Source: CAWDVH01 sp963805705 (GTDB lineage: Bacteria; Actinomycetota; Actinomycetes; Streptosporangiales; Streptosporangiaceae). Taken from it: a stretch of 64,000 nucleotides of DNA. A program made the translations under genes and the position numbers. Below the pieces are notes generated by a model. It saw only the letters and a program-made list of their open reading frames with translations. It was not told the origin of the DNA and did no database searches. Below, piece after piece: positions 36,336 to 46,002 of this stretch (position 1 is the first letter of the stretch; the number at the start of each line of letters is the position of its first letter). The stretch is from assembly GCA_963805705.1 (NCBI GenBank), contig CAWDVH010000002.1, positions 1-64,000 of the forward strand. Direction: 5' to 3'.

Positions 36336-38900
36336 ATGATGCTGCTGGAACGCGATCCGGTACTGGCCTCGCTGCGCCAGTACGCGCACGAAGCGGGGCA
36401 AGGTGAAGGGCGACTCGTCCTGATCGCCGGGGAGGCGGGCGCAGGAAAGTCGGTCCTGGTCGAGCGGTTCCAGCGCGATCTGCCCGACGCCCGCTGGTCG
36501 TGGGGCGCCTGCGACGGACTCTCGACGCCGCAGCCGCTCGCCCCGTTGTTCGACCTCGCCCGCGATCTCGGCGGCGCGCTGGAGGATCTGTGCCGGGGCC
36601 AGCCCGAGCGTGACGAGCTGTTCGCCGCACTGCTGGCGCAGGTCACCGGTGATGAGGGACTCGACGTGATCGTGATCGAGGACATCCACTGGGCGGACGA
36701 GGCGACGCTCGACCTGATGCAGTTTCTCACGCGTCGCATCCGCGCGGCGTCGGTGCTGGTGATCGCCACCTATCGCGACGACTGGCTCGTCCCATCGAGC
36801 CCGCTGCGTCTCGCGCTGGGCGATCTCGCCGCGAGGCGGTGGACACGCCGACTCGAACTGCCGCCGCTGTCGGTCGAGGCCGTCCGGACGATGGCCGCCG
36901 GAGCCGATCTCGACGCCGACCAGTTGTACCAGCTCGCCGGCGGCAATCCGTTCTACGTCACCGAGATGCTGGAGGCCGGAACACACGGAGTCCCGCTGTC
37001 GGCGCGTGACGCGATCCTCTCGCGCACCGGACGGCTCAGCGACGCGGCCCGGCAGGTACTGGAGACGGCCGCGCTCATGGGCCTGCGGGTCGACGCCAGC
37101 CTGCTCGCCGACCGGCAAGCTGCGCTGGACGAGCTCAGTGCGTCAGGACTGCTGGTCGATGAGGGAATCGGCCTGCGCTTTCGACACGAGATCGCCCGGC
37201 TGGCGATCGCGCAGGAGATCCCCGCCCACCGGCAGGCGGTAATCCACGCCGAGATCCTCAACGCGCTGCTGGCCAACGGCAGCCGTGATGACGCGCGCAT
37301 GGCCTTCCACGCTGAGGGTGCTGGCGACGAGGAAGCAGTCGTCCGGCACGCATCACTGGCCGCGAGGCGAGCCGTTGATCTCGGCTCACATCGCGAGGCT
37401 GCGGCCCAGTACGAGCGCGCATTGCGATGGGCGGCGCATGCCGCACCGTCCGCGCAGGCCGAGCTCTACACGGGCCTGGCCGAAGAGGCGACTCTCGGCG
37501 ACCGATCGCAAGCCGCGGCCGACGCCGACGAGCAGGCACTTCGGCTCTGGCGGCTGCTCAAAGATCGCCGTCACGAGGGCGAGTCGTTGCAGCATTACTC
37601 GCTGACACTGAAACATCTGTGCCGTGGCGATGAAGCGGTAGGTGCCGCCGTCGAAGCGATCAAAACGCTCGAGCCGCTCGGCGAGACGCGCGAGCTGGCC
37701 AGGGCGTACGTGACGCTAGCCGCTCTCAGGATGACGCGCAACGAGAATGACGAGGCGATCGAGCTGGCCCGGCGAGCGGAGGCACTGGCCCGTTCGCTGG
37801 GCGCATCTGACGTCATTGCCGATGCACTGAACACCGAGGGCTGCGCCGCGGCCGCGACCGACCCGGGCTGGGCCGAGCTCATCCGCCGCTCACTTGAGCT
37901 GGCCATCTCTCGCAACCTGCCCAATCAGGCCGGTCGTGCCTACAGCAACCTGTACGGCGGCTCGTGTGACCAGTTCCGGTTCGACGAAGCAGAGCAGTAT
38001 TACCGAGATGGCATCGTCTACTGCGAGCAGAACTACCTCGACCGACACTACTATTTCCTGCGCGCAACTCGAGCCGGCGTTCTCGAGCATCGTGGGCGCT
38101 GGGACGAAGCGGTGGCGATCAGTGCTCAGCTGCTGGAGGAAAGCTCGGCCGGCCCGCTGAACCAGATCTGCGCGCAGACCCTGATCGGGGTGATCCATGC
38201 GCGCCGCGGCGAGCCGGAGGTCTGGCGCGCCCTCGACAGCGCGATCGCCCACGCGGCACCGACCGGACAGCCGCAGTACGAAGTACCGACCCGGCTCGCC
38301 CGGACCGAGGCATTCCTGACCGAAGGCCGAGTTGACCAGGCGCGACACGAAGCCGAGCTGGCCGCCGATGCCGCGCACGACGTCGACGAGTGGATGCGCG
38401 GCGCGCTGCGCTGCTGGCTGGACCGTACCGGCTCCGACCGAAAGGTCGATGGGCCCATTGCCGAGCCATACCGGCTCCTGGAATCCGGCGAGCACGCTGC
38501 GGCTGCGCGTGCGTGGGATGGGCTCGGCTGCCGCCTGGACGCGGCGCTCGCACTGCTTGACTCGCCGGACGAAGACGAGTTGCGCGACGCACTGCGGCGT
38601 CTCGATGAGCTAGGCGCCAGGGCGACGGCCGGCCTCGCCCGCCAGAAGCTGCGCCAGACAGGCGCCCGGTCGGTGCCGGCCGGCCCGCGCCGAGCGACCC
38701 GGGCGCATCCGCTCGGGCTCACTCCGCGTGAATGCGAGGTGCTGGAGTTGATCTGCGAACGACAGACCAACGCCCAAATCGCCCGCACCTTGTTTATCTC
38801 GGCCAAGACGGTCGATCACCACGTCTCAGCCGTGCTGGCCAAGCTCGGCGTCGAGAACCGCGAGGCGGCCGCTGACATGAGCCGGCACCTGACGGCCTGA
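36336..38900 (+). CDS. LuxR-family LAL regulator with AAA ATPase domain
   Basis: 854 residues. The N-terminal ATPase has Walker A IAGEAGAGKSVLVERF near residue 30 and Walker B VIVIEDIHWADEATLDLM near 110. A long helical middle resembles TPR repeats (HREAAAQYERALRWAAHA, SQAAADADEQALRLW). The C-terminal GerE-type HTH (LTPRECEVLELICERQTNAQIARTLFISAKTVDHHVSAVLAKL) should bind DNA. Such regulators respond to a small molecule; the target genes are unknown. Confidence 0.9.
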   Translation: MMLLERDPVLASLRQYAHEAGQGEGRLVLIAGEAGAGKSVLVERFQRDLPDARWSWGACDGLSTPQPLAPLFDLARDLGGALEDLCRGQPERDELFAALLAQVTGDEGLDVIVIEDIHWADEATLDLMQFLTRRIRAASVLVIATYRDDWLVPSSPLRLALGDLAARRWTRRLELPPLSVEAVRTMAAGADLDADQLYQLAGGNPFYVTEMLEAGTHGVPLSARDAILSRTGRLSDAARQVLETAALMGLRVDASLLADRQAALDELSASGLLVDEGIGLRFRHEIARLAIAQEIPAHRQAVIHAEILNALLANGSRDDARMAFHAEGAGDEEAVVRHASLAARRAVDLGSHREAAAQYERALRWAAHAAPSAQAELYTGLAEEATLGDRSQAAADADEQALRLWRLLKDRRHEGESLQHYSLTLKHLCRGDEAVGAAVEAIKTLEPLGETRELARAYVTLAALRMTRNENDEAIELARRAEALARSLGASDVIADALNTEGCAAAATDPGWAELIRRSLELAISRNLPNQAGRAYSNLYGGSCDQFRFDEAEQYYRDGIVYCEQNYLDRHYYFLRATRAGVLEHRGRWDEAVAISAQLLEESSAGPLNQICAQTLIGVIHARRGEPEVWRALDSAIAHAAPTGQPQYEVPTRLARTEAFLTEGRVDQARHEAELAADAAHDVDEWMRGALRCWLDRTGSDRKVDGPIAEPYRLLESGEHAAAARAWDGLGCRLDAALALLDSPDEDELRDALRRLDELGARATAGLARQKLRQTGARSVPAGPRRATRAHPLGLTPRECEVLELICERQTNAQIARTLFISAKTVDHHVSAVLAKLGVENREAAADMSRHLTA

Positions 38901-38967
38901 CCGAGCCAGTGCCTGCCTGACGCCCCGCGGCTGCCGGAGCCCTCAGACCGGTGCTGGCCAGCGTGCG

Positions 38968-40107
38968 CTAGAGGCTGGGGATGATGAGATATTTCGACCC
39001 CGTAGCCTGCCGGGCGTAGGCGGCGATGGCGTCGAGCTGGAGAGCGCCGGCCAGTGATACCTGGTCGGTGTAGGTGCTCGCGAAGGTGGTTGTCAGCTCG
39101 GCAGCGACTCGCTGGCGGAGTCGCTCCATGCCCTGCGGGCCGATCCTCTGCAGGAACGGCGTGAGCAGCCAGCCTCCGATGCCCCAGGCCATGCCGTAGT
39201 TGCGCGTCAGTTCCGTGGGGCTGCGATCGAGCGATCCGTAGATGTACACCTGCTTATGAACGGAAGACCCGTACCGGCTGTAGCTCCCGGCCGCGGCGCT
39301 GGCGGCCGCCTCCATGCAGGTCAGTATCTGGCTGGCTAGCCTGCCGCCGCCGGTGGCGTCGAAGGCCAGTGTGGCGGCCGTTGCCTTCAGGGCGGCGGTC
39401 AGCTCAGCCATGAAGTCCGGGGACGCCGAGTTGCACACGTATGCAGCGCCGGCTGATCTCAGCAGCTCCTCCTGCTCCTGCCTGCGCACGATGCTGACGA
39501 GCGGGATCTGCTCCTCGATGCACAGGCGGTTGAGCATCTGGCCCAGGTTGGAGGCGGCCGCCGTGTGGACCAGGGCTACGTGTTTCTCCAGTCGCATGGT
39601 CTCCACCATGCCGAGTACCGTCATCGGATTTACGAAGGATGACGCCCCGTCGGCCGCCTGGGTGCCTTCGGGCAGCTCCAGGCACAGCGACACGTCCACG
39701 CAGCGATACTGGGCGTACATGCCGCCCCCGGCCACGGCCACCGTCTTGCCGAGCAGAGCCCTGGCGGCGGCAGACGAGCCGGCGGCCACGACCGTTCCGG
39801 CACCCTCATTGCCCACCGGCATCGGTATGCCTACCCGTCCTCCCATGGCGCGCATGGCGGCGTCCGGCAGCGGCGCCGTGACGACTGGCCGCTCGGCCGT
39901 CCCGCCCAAGACCGCGGCGGTCACGTCAGCGCCGGCCAGGAGCAGGCCGAGGTCCGACGGATTGATCGGCGACGCCTCAATCCGCACGACCACCTCACCG
40001 GGACCAGGCTCCGGTACCTCGACGGTCTCCAGGAACAGCTCCACCGTCTGGTCGGCCTTGACTAGCGACCTCAGTTGCAGGGCCGCGGCTGGTATCTCTG
40101 TCAACAT
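38968..40107 (-). CDS. Zinc-type alcohol dehydrogenase-like protein
   Basis: 379 residues from the ATG at 40107 (AAGGGG upstream). The GroES-like domain reads EVPEPGPGEVVVRIEASPINPSDLG; the Rossmann part has VALVHTAAASNLGQMLNRL. The classic GxGxxG loop is replaced by TAAASNLG, as in a quinone-oxidoreductase-like subgroup. Zinc-site cysteines are not in their usual places. Substrate unknown. Confidence 0.85.
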   Translation of the reverse strand: MLTEIPAAALQLRSLVKADQTVELFLETVEVPEPGPGEVVVRIEASPINPSDLGLLLAGADVTAAVLGGTAERPVVTAPLPDAAMRAMGGRVGIPMPVGNEGAGTVVAAGSSAAARALLGKTVAVAGGGMYAQYRCVDVSLCLELPEGTQAADGASSFVNPMTVLGMVETMRLEKHVALVHTAAASNLGQMLNRLCIEEQIPLVSIVRRQEQEELLRSAGAAYVCNSASPDFMAELTAALKATAATLAFDATGGGRLASQILTCMEAAASAAAGSYSRYGSSVHKQVYIYGSLDRSPTELTRNYGMAWGIGGWLLTPFLQRIGPQGMERLRQRVAAELTTTFASTYTDQVSLAGALQLDAIAAYARQATGSKYLIIPSL

Positions 40108-40247
40108 CGAGTAAGCCCCTTGGTCTGGCGTGGATGGCCCTGGAGCGATGCTAACGGCAACGATCGCCCGCAGATACTGCACCGTGCGCAGCGTGCGTCT
40201 GGCCGTCTCGTCCTGGCGTTGGCGGTTCCCTGCGGATCGTCGCCGTC

Positions 40248-43200
40248 TTACGGCGGCTGGGCGGGATAGTCCGAGAGCCTGGTCCCGAGGCCGGCTGAGC
40301 CGGGGAGATGGTTATCCGTGAGGATGGCCAGCGCCTGCTGCCAGGCAGCGCGGGCTGACGGTACCTGCCCGGCCGACTGGTAGGTGTCGCCCATCCGGGT
40401 CAGGGCCTCCGCGTGGTAGTAATGCTCGCCGAGCCCCGCGTATAGCCCGGCCGAGCGTCGCAGGCAGGCCACCGCGTCCTGGTGCTGGCCCAGGTCACGG
40501 CGGGCGTCGCCGAGGCTTTCCCAGGCCGCCGCCTCGCCCAGCGGATCACCCAGCTTCCGGTGCAGACCCACGGCCTCCTGACAGACGGCGAGGGCCCCCG
40601 CGGGGTCGCCCAGCAGCGTGTAGCACCAGCCGATCGTGCCGAGCGCCCTCGCCTGCCATACGGGCTCACCACCTGCCCGGAAGAGCTCGAGTGCGCGCTG
40701 GCAGTGCCGTAGGCCGGGGGCGGGGCGGCCCTCCTGGTTGAGCACCCAGCCGAGGCACAGGCGGACCCGGCCCTGCCCGCGGGCGTCGCCAAGGTTCCGG
40801 TACAACGAGAGCGCTCGCGACAGGTGGGCGCGCGCCTGCTCGTATGAACCGAGCCGGCCGTAAGCGCCGCCGAGGTCAAGATAGGCACGGGCCCGCCCGT
40901 CGGGGCGCCCGGCCCGCTGCGCCGCCGCCAGCGCCGTGCGCTGCGTGGCGGCATAGTCATCCAGGTGCCCCTGGCGATCGAGGAACGTCACTAGCGCGGC
41001 CGGGAGCTGCTGGGCGTGCTCGTCGAACCGAGCGTCAGCGGCCCAGCGGACGGCGGCCAGCAGCACCCTGTGCTCGGCGTTCAGCCAGGCCAGAGCCTGC
41101 CCTTCGCCGTCCAGCGGCTCGGGAGCCACTCCCGGCTGGGCGGCGGTCAGGGCCGGCCGGTCGCGCGCCGGATTCAGCAGCCGGTCGGCCGCCCGCGCGG
41201 TGTGCAGGTAGAAATCCAGCGCCCGGTGAACCGCCGCCTCGCGTTCCGGGCTCTCGTCCTGCTGCTCGGCGCGCTCGGCTGCATAGACCCGCATCAGGTC
41301 GTGAAACGCGAACCGGCCGGGGACATGCTCCGTCAAGAGATGGGTCCCGGTCAGCTCAGCCAGCAGCCGGCCGGCCTCGCCGCCTGAGATGCCAGCCAGG
41401 CTGGCGGCGGCGGGGATGGTGATATCGGGACCGGGATGGACGCCCAGCAGCCGGAACATTCGCGCCGCCGGCCCGGTGAGCTGCTGGCATGACCAGGAGA
41501 ACACCCCGCGCACGCTGGCGGTCGGGTCGCCGGCGTCGAGACCGTCCAGCCTGCTCCGCTGGTCCCGGAGTTCGGTGACCAGGCCGGCCAGAGGCCGGGT
41601 CGGCCAGACGGCGGCGCGGGCGGCGGCGATGTTCAGCGCCAGCGGCAGGCGCCCGCACAGCTCCGCGAGCTCCTGGACCGCTCCAGGCTCGCCCGAGGCC
41701 CGGCCAGCTCCCAGCCGGGCGGCCAGCAGCTCACGCGCTCCGGTGCCGGACAGCACGTCCAGGGTGAGCAGGTGCGCGCTCTCGGTGGCAGCCAGGGCGG
41801 CGATCTGTCGGCGGCTTGTCACCACGACCAGGCAGCTCCCGGCCCCCGGTAGCAGCGGCCGCACCTGCGCGGCGTCGCTGGCATTATCGAGGACGATCAG
41901 CATGCGCCGGCCGGCCATGAGCGAGCGGTACAGGCCGCCCTGCGCCTGCAGCCCCGCCGGGATCTGGGCGGGCGGGACCTGCAGCGCGTCCAGGAAGGCG
42001 CGTACCGCCTCGGCGGGAGCTAACGGGTCACCTGACGGGTCGAAGCCGCGCAAGTTCAGAAATAGCTGCCCGTCGGGAAACCGGTCCGCCACCCGGTGCG
42101 CGAAGTGCAGCGCGAGAGCGGTCTTCCCGACGCCGGCCATCCCGCCGATCGCCGAGATCACGACCGTCCCCCGCCTGGGGGCAGCCACGTCGGCGGGTGC
42201 GGCCGCGCCCAGGCCGAGCATTCTCATCAGCGCTGCCAACTCCGTCGCCCGCCCCGCGAAGTGGCCTGCCCCCGCGGGCAGCTGGCGGGGCACGACGACC
42301 CGGGCCGGGGGGACGGTCAGGGCTGATGCCGGCTGACCGGCCGGTGCCGGACGCGCATCTGGGTCGGCTGCACCCTTCACCGCCGCAACTGCGGCCGCCT
42401 CCGGGATGTCCTGGCGCAGCACCCGGGCGTGCGCGTCGGCCAGCTCGGCGCCAGGCGCGATTCCGAGCTGCTCGTCAAGGCGGCGCCGGACCCCGTCGTA
42501 GAGCCCTAGTGCGGCGGCCTGGTACCCGCTGCCTGCCAGCGCGATCATCAGCCGGGCGTGGACCCGCTCGTTCAGCGGCTCCCGGGCCGCCAGCTCCCGC
42601 AGGTCTGCGAGCACCCGGTCATGCCAGCCCGCCGCCGACGCGGCCTCGGCGTACCCGGTGACGGCCTCGGCCCGCAGCAGGCTCAGGCCGGTGACGGCGG
42701 GGTGCTCCCGAAGGCTGTCGATGTCGGCCAGCGGCTCGCCCCGCCATAGGCGAAGCGCGCGGGCGTAGGTATCGCACGCCGCCGCGCTGTCCGCGGCCGC
42801 GTACGCGTCCCTGGCCCGGCTGACCAGCTCGGCGAATGCGACATGATCGAGCTCGCAGGCTCGGGCGTCGAGTCGGTAGCCGGCGGTGAGCGAGACCAGC
42901 GGCCCGTCCGGGTCGCCTCCGCCCAGCACCTGTCGGAGCCGGCTGACGTAGGACTGGATCATGGCCGCCGCGCTGGCGGGCGGATCATCGTCCCAGAGGG
43001 CATCGATGATCGCCGTCCGGCGCAGCCCCGATTGCGGATGCAGTGCCAGCAGCCCCAGGACCGCTCGCTGCCGGGGCGCGCCGAGCGGGATTGCCGTACC
43101 GCCGCGCCATGCCGTCACCGGCCCGAGCACGCTCAGCCGGACCACGCCCGGCCGGCCTGGCCCCGGCGTCCCGGCGTCGTTGCGGGCGGCCTGCGCCAGC

Positions 43201-43409
43201 GCCGCCGCCTGCCGCCGGCTCAGGCGCAGTCCCGTCGCGAGCCGCCGCACTGACTCTGCCTGCGGGCGCACCGTGCGGCTCTGCTCCAGGTCGCGAACGA
43301 CCCCGACGCTGACCCCGGCCGCGTCGGCCAGCTGCTGCTGGGTCAGCCCGGCTTCCCGGCGGTAGTCACGGATCAGCGCGCCTGCGCTCTCCGGACCGCC
43401 CTGGTCTAT
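40248..43409 (-). CDS. SARP-type regulator: HTH, BTAD, NB-ARC and TPR (AfsR-like)
   Basis: Domains in order: an XRE-type HTH (IRDYRREAGLTQQQLADAAG), an OmpR-type winged helix (RLSVLGPVTAWRGG...), BTAD, an NB-ARC ATPase (GGMAGVGKTALALHF; LIVLDNASDA) and C-terminal TPRs. The HTH lies upstream of the first usable GTG (43271). No ATG, GTG or TTG exists between 43271 and the upstream stop. An ATA at 43407-43409 has GGAGGG nine bases upstream and gives a complete HTH, so I set the start there (1,053 residues). If translation began at 43271 the HTH would be cut. It likely activates a specialised-metabolite or related operon. Confidence 0.8.
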   Translation of the reverse strand: MDQGGPESAGALIRDYRREAGLTQQQLADAAGVSVGVVRDLEQSRTVRPQAESVRRLATGLRLSRRQAAALAQAARNDAGTPGPGRPGVVRLSVLGPVTAWRGGTAIPLGAPRQRAVLGLLALHPQSGLRRTAIIDALWDDDPPASAAAMIQSYVSRLRQVLGGGDPDGPLVSLTAGYRLDARACELDHVAFAELVSRARDAYAAADSAAACDTYARALRLWRGEPLADIDSLREHPAVTGLSLLRAEAVTGYAEAASAAGWHDRVLADLRELAAREPLNERVHARLMIALAGSGYQAAALGLYDGVRRRLDEQLGIAPGAELADAHARVLRQDIPEAAAVAAVKGAADPDARPAPAGQPASALTVPPARVVVPRQLPAGAGHFAGRATELAALMRMLGLGAAAPADVAAPRRGTVVISAIGGMAGVGKTALALHFAHRVADRFPDGQLFLNLRGFDPSGDPLAPAEAVRAFLDALQVPPAQIPAGLQAQGGLYRSLMAGRRMLIVLDNASDAAQVRPLLPGAGSCLVVVTSRRQIAALAATESAHLLTLDVLSGTGARELLAARLGAGRASGEPGAVQELAELCGRLPLALNIAAARAAVWPTRPLAGLVTELRDQRSRLDGLDAGDPTASVRGVFSWSCQQLTGPAARMFRLLGVHPGPDITIPAAASLAGISGGEAGRLLAELTGTHLLTEHVPGRFAFHDLMRVYAAERAEQQDESPEREAAVHRALDFYLHTARAADRLLNPARDRPALTAAQPGVAPEPLDGEGQALAWLNAEHRVLLAAVRWAADARFDEHAQQLPAALVTFLDRQGHLDDYAATQRTALAAAQRAGRPDGRARAYLDLGGAYGRLGSYEQARAHLSRALSLYRNLGDARGQGRVRLCLGWVLNQEGRPAPGLRHCQRALELFRAGGEPVWQARALGTIGWCYTLLGDPAGALAVCQEAVGLHRKLGDPLGEAAAWESLGDARRDLGQHQDAVACLRRSAGLYAGLGEHYYHAEALTRMGDTYQSAGQVPSARAAWQQALAILTDNHLPGSAGLGTRLSDYPAQPP

Positions 43410-43822
43410 GGCACGCCACCCTCCGTGCCGACAGCGGCCGGGCCCGGCGCCCCGGCGTCATCGGCACCCTCACAACTGTCCCGTACCGTCGCAGGAGATG
43501 CTATCCAATCAGCCGGCGGACGGGTATCGGCGATCACGGGAAACCCCGGCCTGGCTGCGCGCGGTCACCGCCCGCGTGGGCGGGCTCCCGTAGTCCGGCA
43601 CCGTTCCCGTAGCCGGAGCCGGCCGCGCCATTCCTCTTCCCTGCGGCCTGAGCTGGGCGATCACCGCGCACCCCGGCATGCGGTCTACCGGAGCCTGCGT
43701 AGAGCCGGCGTGCAGCGGCTATCGGGAGCCGCAGCCGAGACTGAAGGCACAGCACCCGCCATCAGGCAGGCAGCCAATTCTCAGTAACCGTGTCCCCAGT
43801 ATCCAGTCGAGAGGGCGAAATT
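43410..43822. other. Divergent intergenic region
   Basis: The 413 bases between the SARP gene and a secreted protein contain no reading frame with coding bias. They hold the GGAGGG site at 43419-43424 for the SARP gene and should contain both promoters, but none matches a consensus well enough to mark. Confidence 0.4.
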
Positions 43823-44344
43823 ATGGGATGGAGTCTCCGGCGCCGATCCGCGGCGGCCGCAACGTTTGCCGCCGCGCTCGGCACGGCTTTGATGGTCATG
43901 CAGCCGCCTGCGTCGGCCGCCCCGGCGGCGCCCGCGTCCACGACAGTCAATTACTCGTGCCAGACACGCTCAGGCGGTGTCGAAACCTGCGAATGGTTCA
44001 GCACCAGCATCATCACCCGCCTCGGCGCCAAGACCACCCAGCTTCGTGGCTGGGCCTCCATGAAGGGCAGCACCAGCAAGGCGATTACCCAGGTGCAGAG
44101 TTGGGCTATCAGCGGCCTCCTCGCCGCGCCAACGGAGGTGGGGGCGTTGAAGTCCACAGCAGCCGGGACCGGCACCATCAGCAGCGCTGACGGCTGGCTG
44201 CTGTGCGGCGGGTTTTACGGCTGGCGGGTGGAGTTCAAGTACAAGTACTGGCTGCCTAAGCCGACGAGCGCCTGGATCACGGGAACGGCGAAAAGCCCGT
44301 GGCTCTATAACGTGACGCCGTGCAAGGGCTACGGCGGACCGTGA
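43823..44344 (+). CDS. Secreted protein of unknown function
   Basis: 173 residues from the ATG at 43823 (GAGAGGG upstream). A signal peptide (RRRSAAAATFAAALGTALMV, cleavage near ASA-AP) precedes a mature domain of about 135 residues with four cysteines (SCQT, ETCEW, LLCGG, TPCKG). These are likely paired as two disulphides. It is rich in Ser/Thr and Trp. No family is recognised. It is divergent from the SARP regulator, which may control it. Confidence 0.65.
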   Translation: MGWSLRRRSAAAATFAAALGTALMVMQPPASAAPAAPASTTVNYSCQTRSGGVETCEWFSTSIITRLGAKTTQLRGWASMKGSTSKAITQVQSWAISGLLAAPTEVGALKSTAAGTGTISSADGWLLCGGFYGWRVEFKYKYWLPKPTSAWITGTAKSPWLYNVTPCKGYGGP

Positions 44345-44412
44345 GAACCGAAAGGACGCTAGTCAGCGCCGCTCATGCCTGAGCGACGACCCTGACGGCC
44401 CGGGGCAGCACA

Positions 44413-44451
44413 GGCGGACGGCATCCGGCTCCAGCCCGGGTGCCGTCCGCC
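44413..44451. terminator. Strong hairpin between convergent genes
   Basis: A stem of about 14 bp (GGCGGACGGCATCC paired with GGGTGCCGTCCGCC, one G-T pair) lies between the convergent secreted-protein and Rieske genes. It can stop transcription from both sides. No T-run. Confidence 0.7.
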
Positions 44452-44483
44452 CGTGCCGTCATGGCTGCTGCCTACCTCGCTCG

Positions 44484-44840
44484 TCAGTGGAACGGGCGGT
44501 GCGGGATGGGGGCGTCGTTGAGCTGCTGGTCGATGTCGACAAGAATCGCGTCGCCCTCGATCTTGCAGGCGTAGACGGGCAGCGTGGGCACCACGGGAAT
44601 GCCGACCGACTCACCGGTGGTCAGGTCGAACCGCGAGTTATGCGACGCGCAGACCAGGGTGTCATCGTCCTGCACGGTGCCCTCGTGCAGGGGCTGCTGC
44701 TGGTGAGTGCAGGTGTTGTGCACCGCGCGGACGTCGTCGTCGTCCAGGCGCACCAGGCAGATCGGCTCTCGCAGTTCCTCGACGAACAGGGTTTCGCCCG
44801 GCTCCAGGTCGTCGAGGTTGGCGACGATGACAAAGGCCAT
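44484..44840 (-). CDS. Rieske 2Fe-2S ferredoxin-like protein
   Basis: 118 residues. FVEELREPICLVRLDDDDVRAVHN precedes the cluster ligands CTHQQQPL and CASHNSRFDL (CxH...CxxH). It resembles NirD or dioxygenase-type Rieske ferredoxins and should carry electrons to an oxygenase or reductase. GGAAGGAAA gives a good ribosome site. It starts two bases after the stop of the DUF2231/Rieske gene, so the two are an operon. Confidence 0.9.
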   Translation of the reverse strand: MAFVIVANLDDLEPGETLFVEELREPICLVRLDDDDVRAVHNTCTHQQQPLHEGTVQDDDTLVCASHNSRFDLTTGESVGIPVVPTLPVYACKIEGDAILVDIDQQLNDAPIPHRPFH

Positions 44841-44842
44841 AA

Positions 44843-45832
44843 CTATTTCCTTCCGGTGACGGGCCGGCGGGGGGCGGGCTGGTTGCCACGCACCTCGATC
44901 CAGCCGTTGCGGACCCGGGTGCGTATCACGGGCTGCGGCTGATGTGACGGGCCGCGGACGACGGAGCCGTCGGCCAGGCAGTACTGCGATCCGTGCAGCG
45001 GGCAGGTCACGGTCAGGCCCTCGACAGTGCCGCGGCTGAGCAGGCCAGCGGCGTGGCTGCACAGGTTGTCGAGCGCGTAGAGGGTTCCGTCGTGCCGGTA
45101 CAGCAGGACCTGCCGTCCATCGGCCTGTACGCCGGTAGGCACGTTGTCCGGCATCTCGGCCTCCTCGATCACCCGGACCCAGCGCCGCGGCCCGTCGGCC
45201 CCAGCCACCCGGCTGACCATCACCGCCTTGGCAAACACCAGGTGGCCGCCGAGGTAGGCAGCGGCGCCGGTGACGGCCAGGCTGGCCGCGCCCAGCCCTT
45301 GGGCTGAGCGCCGGTAACCGGCCAGCCGAGCGGCCAGCGACATGCCTTGCAGCCCGAGGGCCGCCGTATTGAGCACCCCGTGGAACAAGCCGAGCCGGCG
45401 ATCCTCGTCGTCGCTGACGGTCCAGTCGATGACACCGGTGGCCGCAGTCGCGACCGCGGCCGCGATGCCAGCCGCGCTGAACATGCCCGCCGGGTCGAGC
45501 CTGCGCCCTGGGGCCGGGTCGCGGTCGGTGACATCCAGGATCAGGGCGCCGGCCCACAGCCCGATCGGCAGGTCGCTGAGGGCCGGATGCAGCGGATGGC
45601 CGAGCCACCGGCCGCCGTGCATCAGCTCGAGGACCGGGTTGTCCTGGTGCCTTTCGCGCCACGGCCCGAGCACGGCGGTCAGCTGGTCGTTCAGCGTGCG
45701 GATCCAGCCCCAGCCGTCGATAAGCGCGACCACGTCATGATGCCAGTTCTGCACCTGGGTCACCGCGAGTGCCGCCCCGGCGGGCTGAGGGGCTGGCGCT
45801 GAGCCGTCAGCCTGACTGGTGCCTGCTGACAT
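44843..45832 (-). CDS. DUF2231 membrane protein fused to a Rieske domain
   Basis: 329 residues from the ATG at 45832 (CGGAGGA upstream). The first 200 residues are a four-helix DUF2231-type membrane domain, with HGGRWLGHPLHPALSDLPIGLW at its start. The C-terminal 110 residues form a Rieske domain (CSHAAGLLSRG and CPLHGSQY). I infer a membrane-bound electron carrier working with the soluble Rieske protein next to it. Confidence 0.85.
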   Translation of the reverse strand: MSAGTSQADGSAPAPQPAGAALAVTQVQNWHHDVVALIDGWGWIRTLNDQLTAVLGPWRERHQDNPVLELMHGGRWLGHPLHPALSDLPIGLWAGALILDVTDRDPAPGRRLDPAGMFSAAGIAAAVATAATGVIDWTVSDDEDRRLGLFHGVLNTAALGLQGMSLAARLAGYRRSAQGLGAASLAVTGAAAYLGGHLVFAKAVMVSRVAGADGPRRWVRVIEEAEMPDNVPTGVQADGRQVLLYRHDGTLYALDNLCSHAAGLLSRGTVEGLTVTCPLHGSQYCLADGSVVRGPSHQPQPVIRTRVRNGWIEVRGNQPAPRRPVTGRK

Positions 45833-46002
45833 AAAGTCCTCCGCGGTGACATCAGCGCACGCTCGATCTGGGCAGATCCTCCAACGGCGCCGGCCCGCTG
45901 TGGCCGCCCTGCCGGCTGTTAGCGCACGGCACCGTTGCGCGGAGCGTAACCCGTCCAGCCCCATGGCCCTGTCCCATGCTGAGACACCCGGCTCGTTTCG
46001 GC

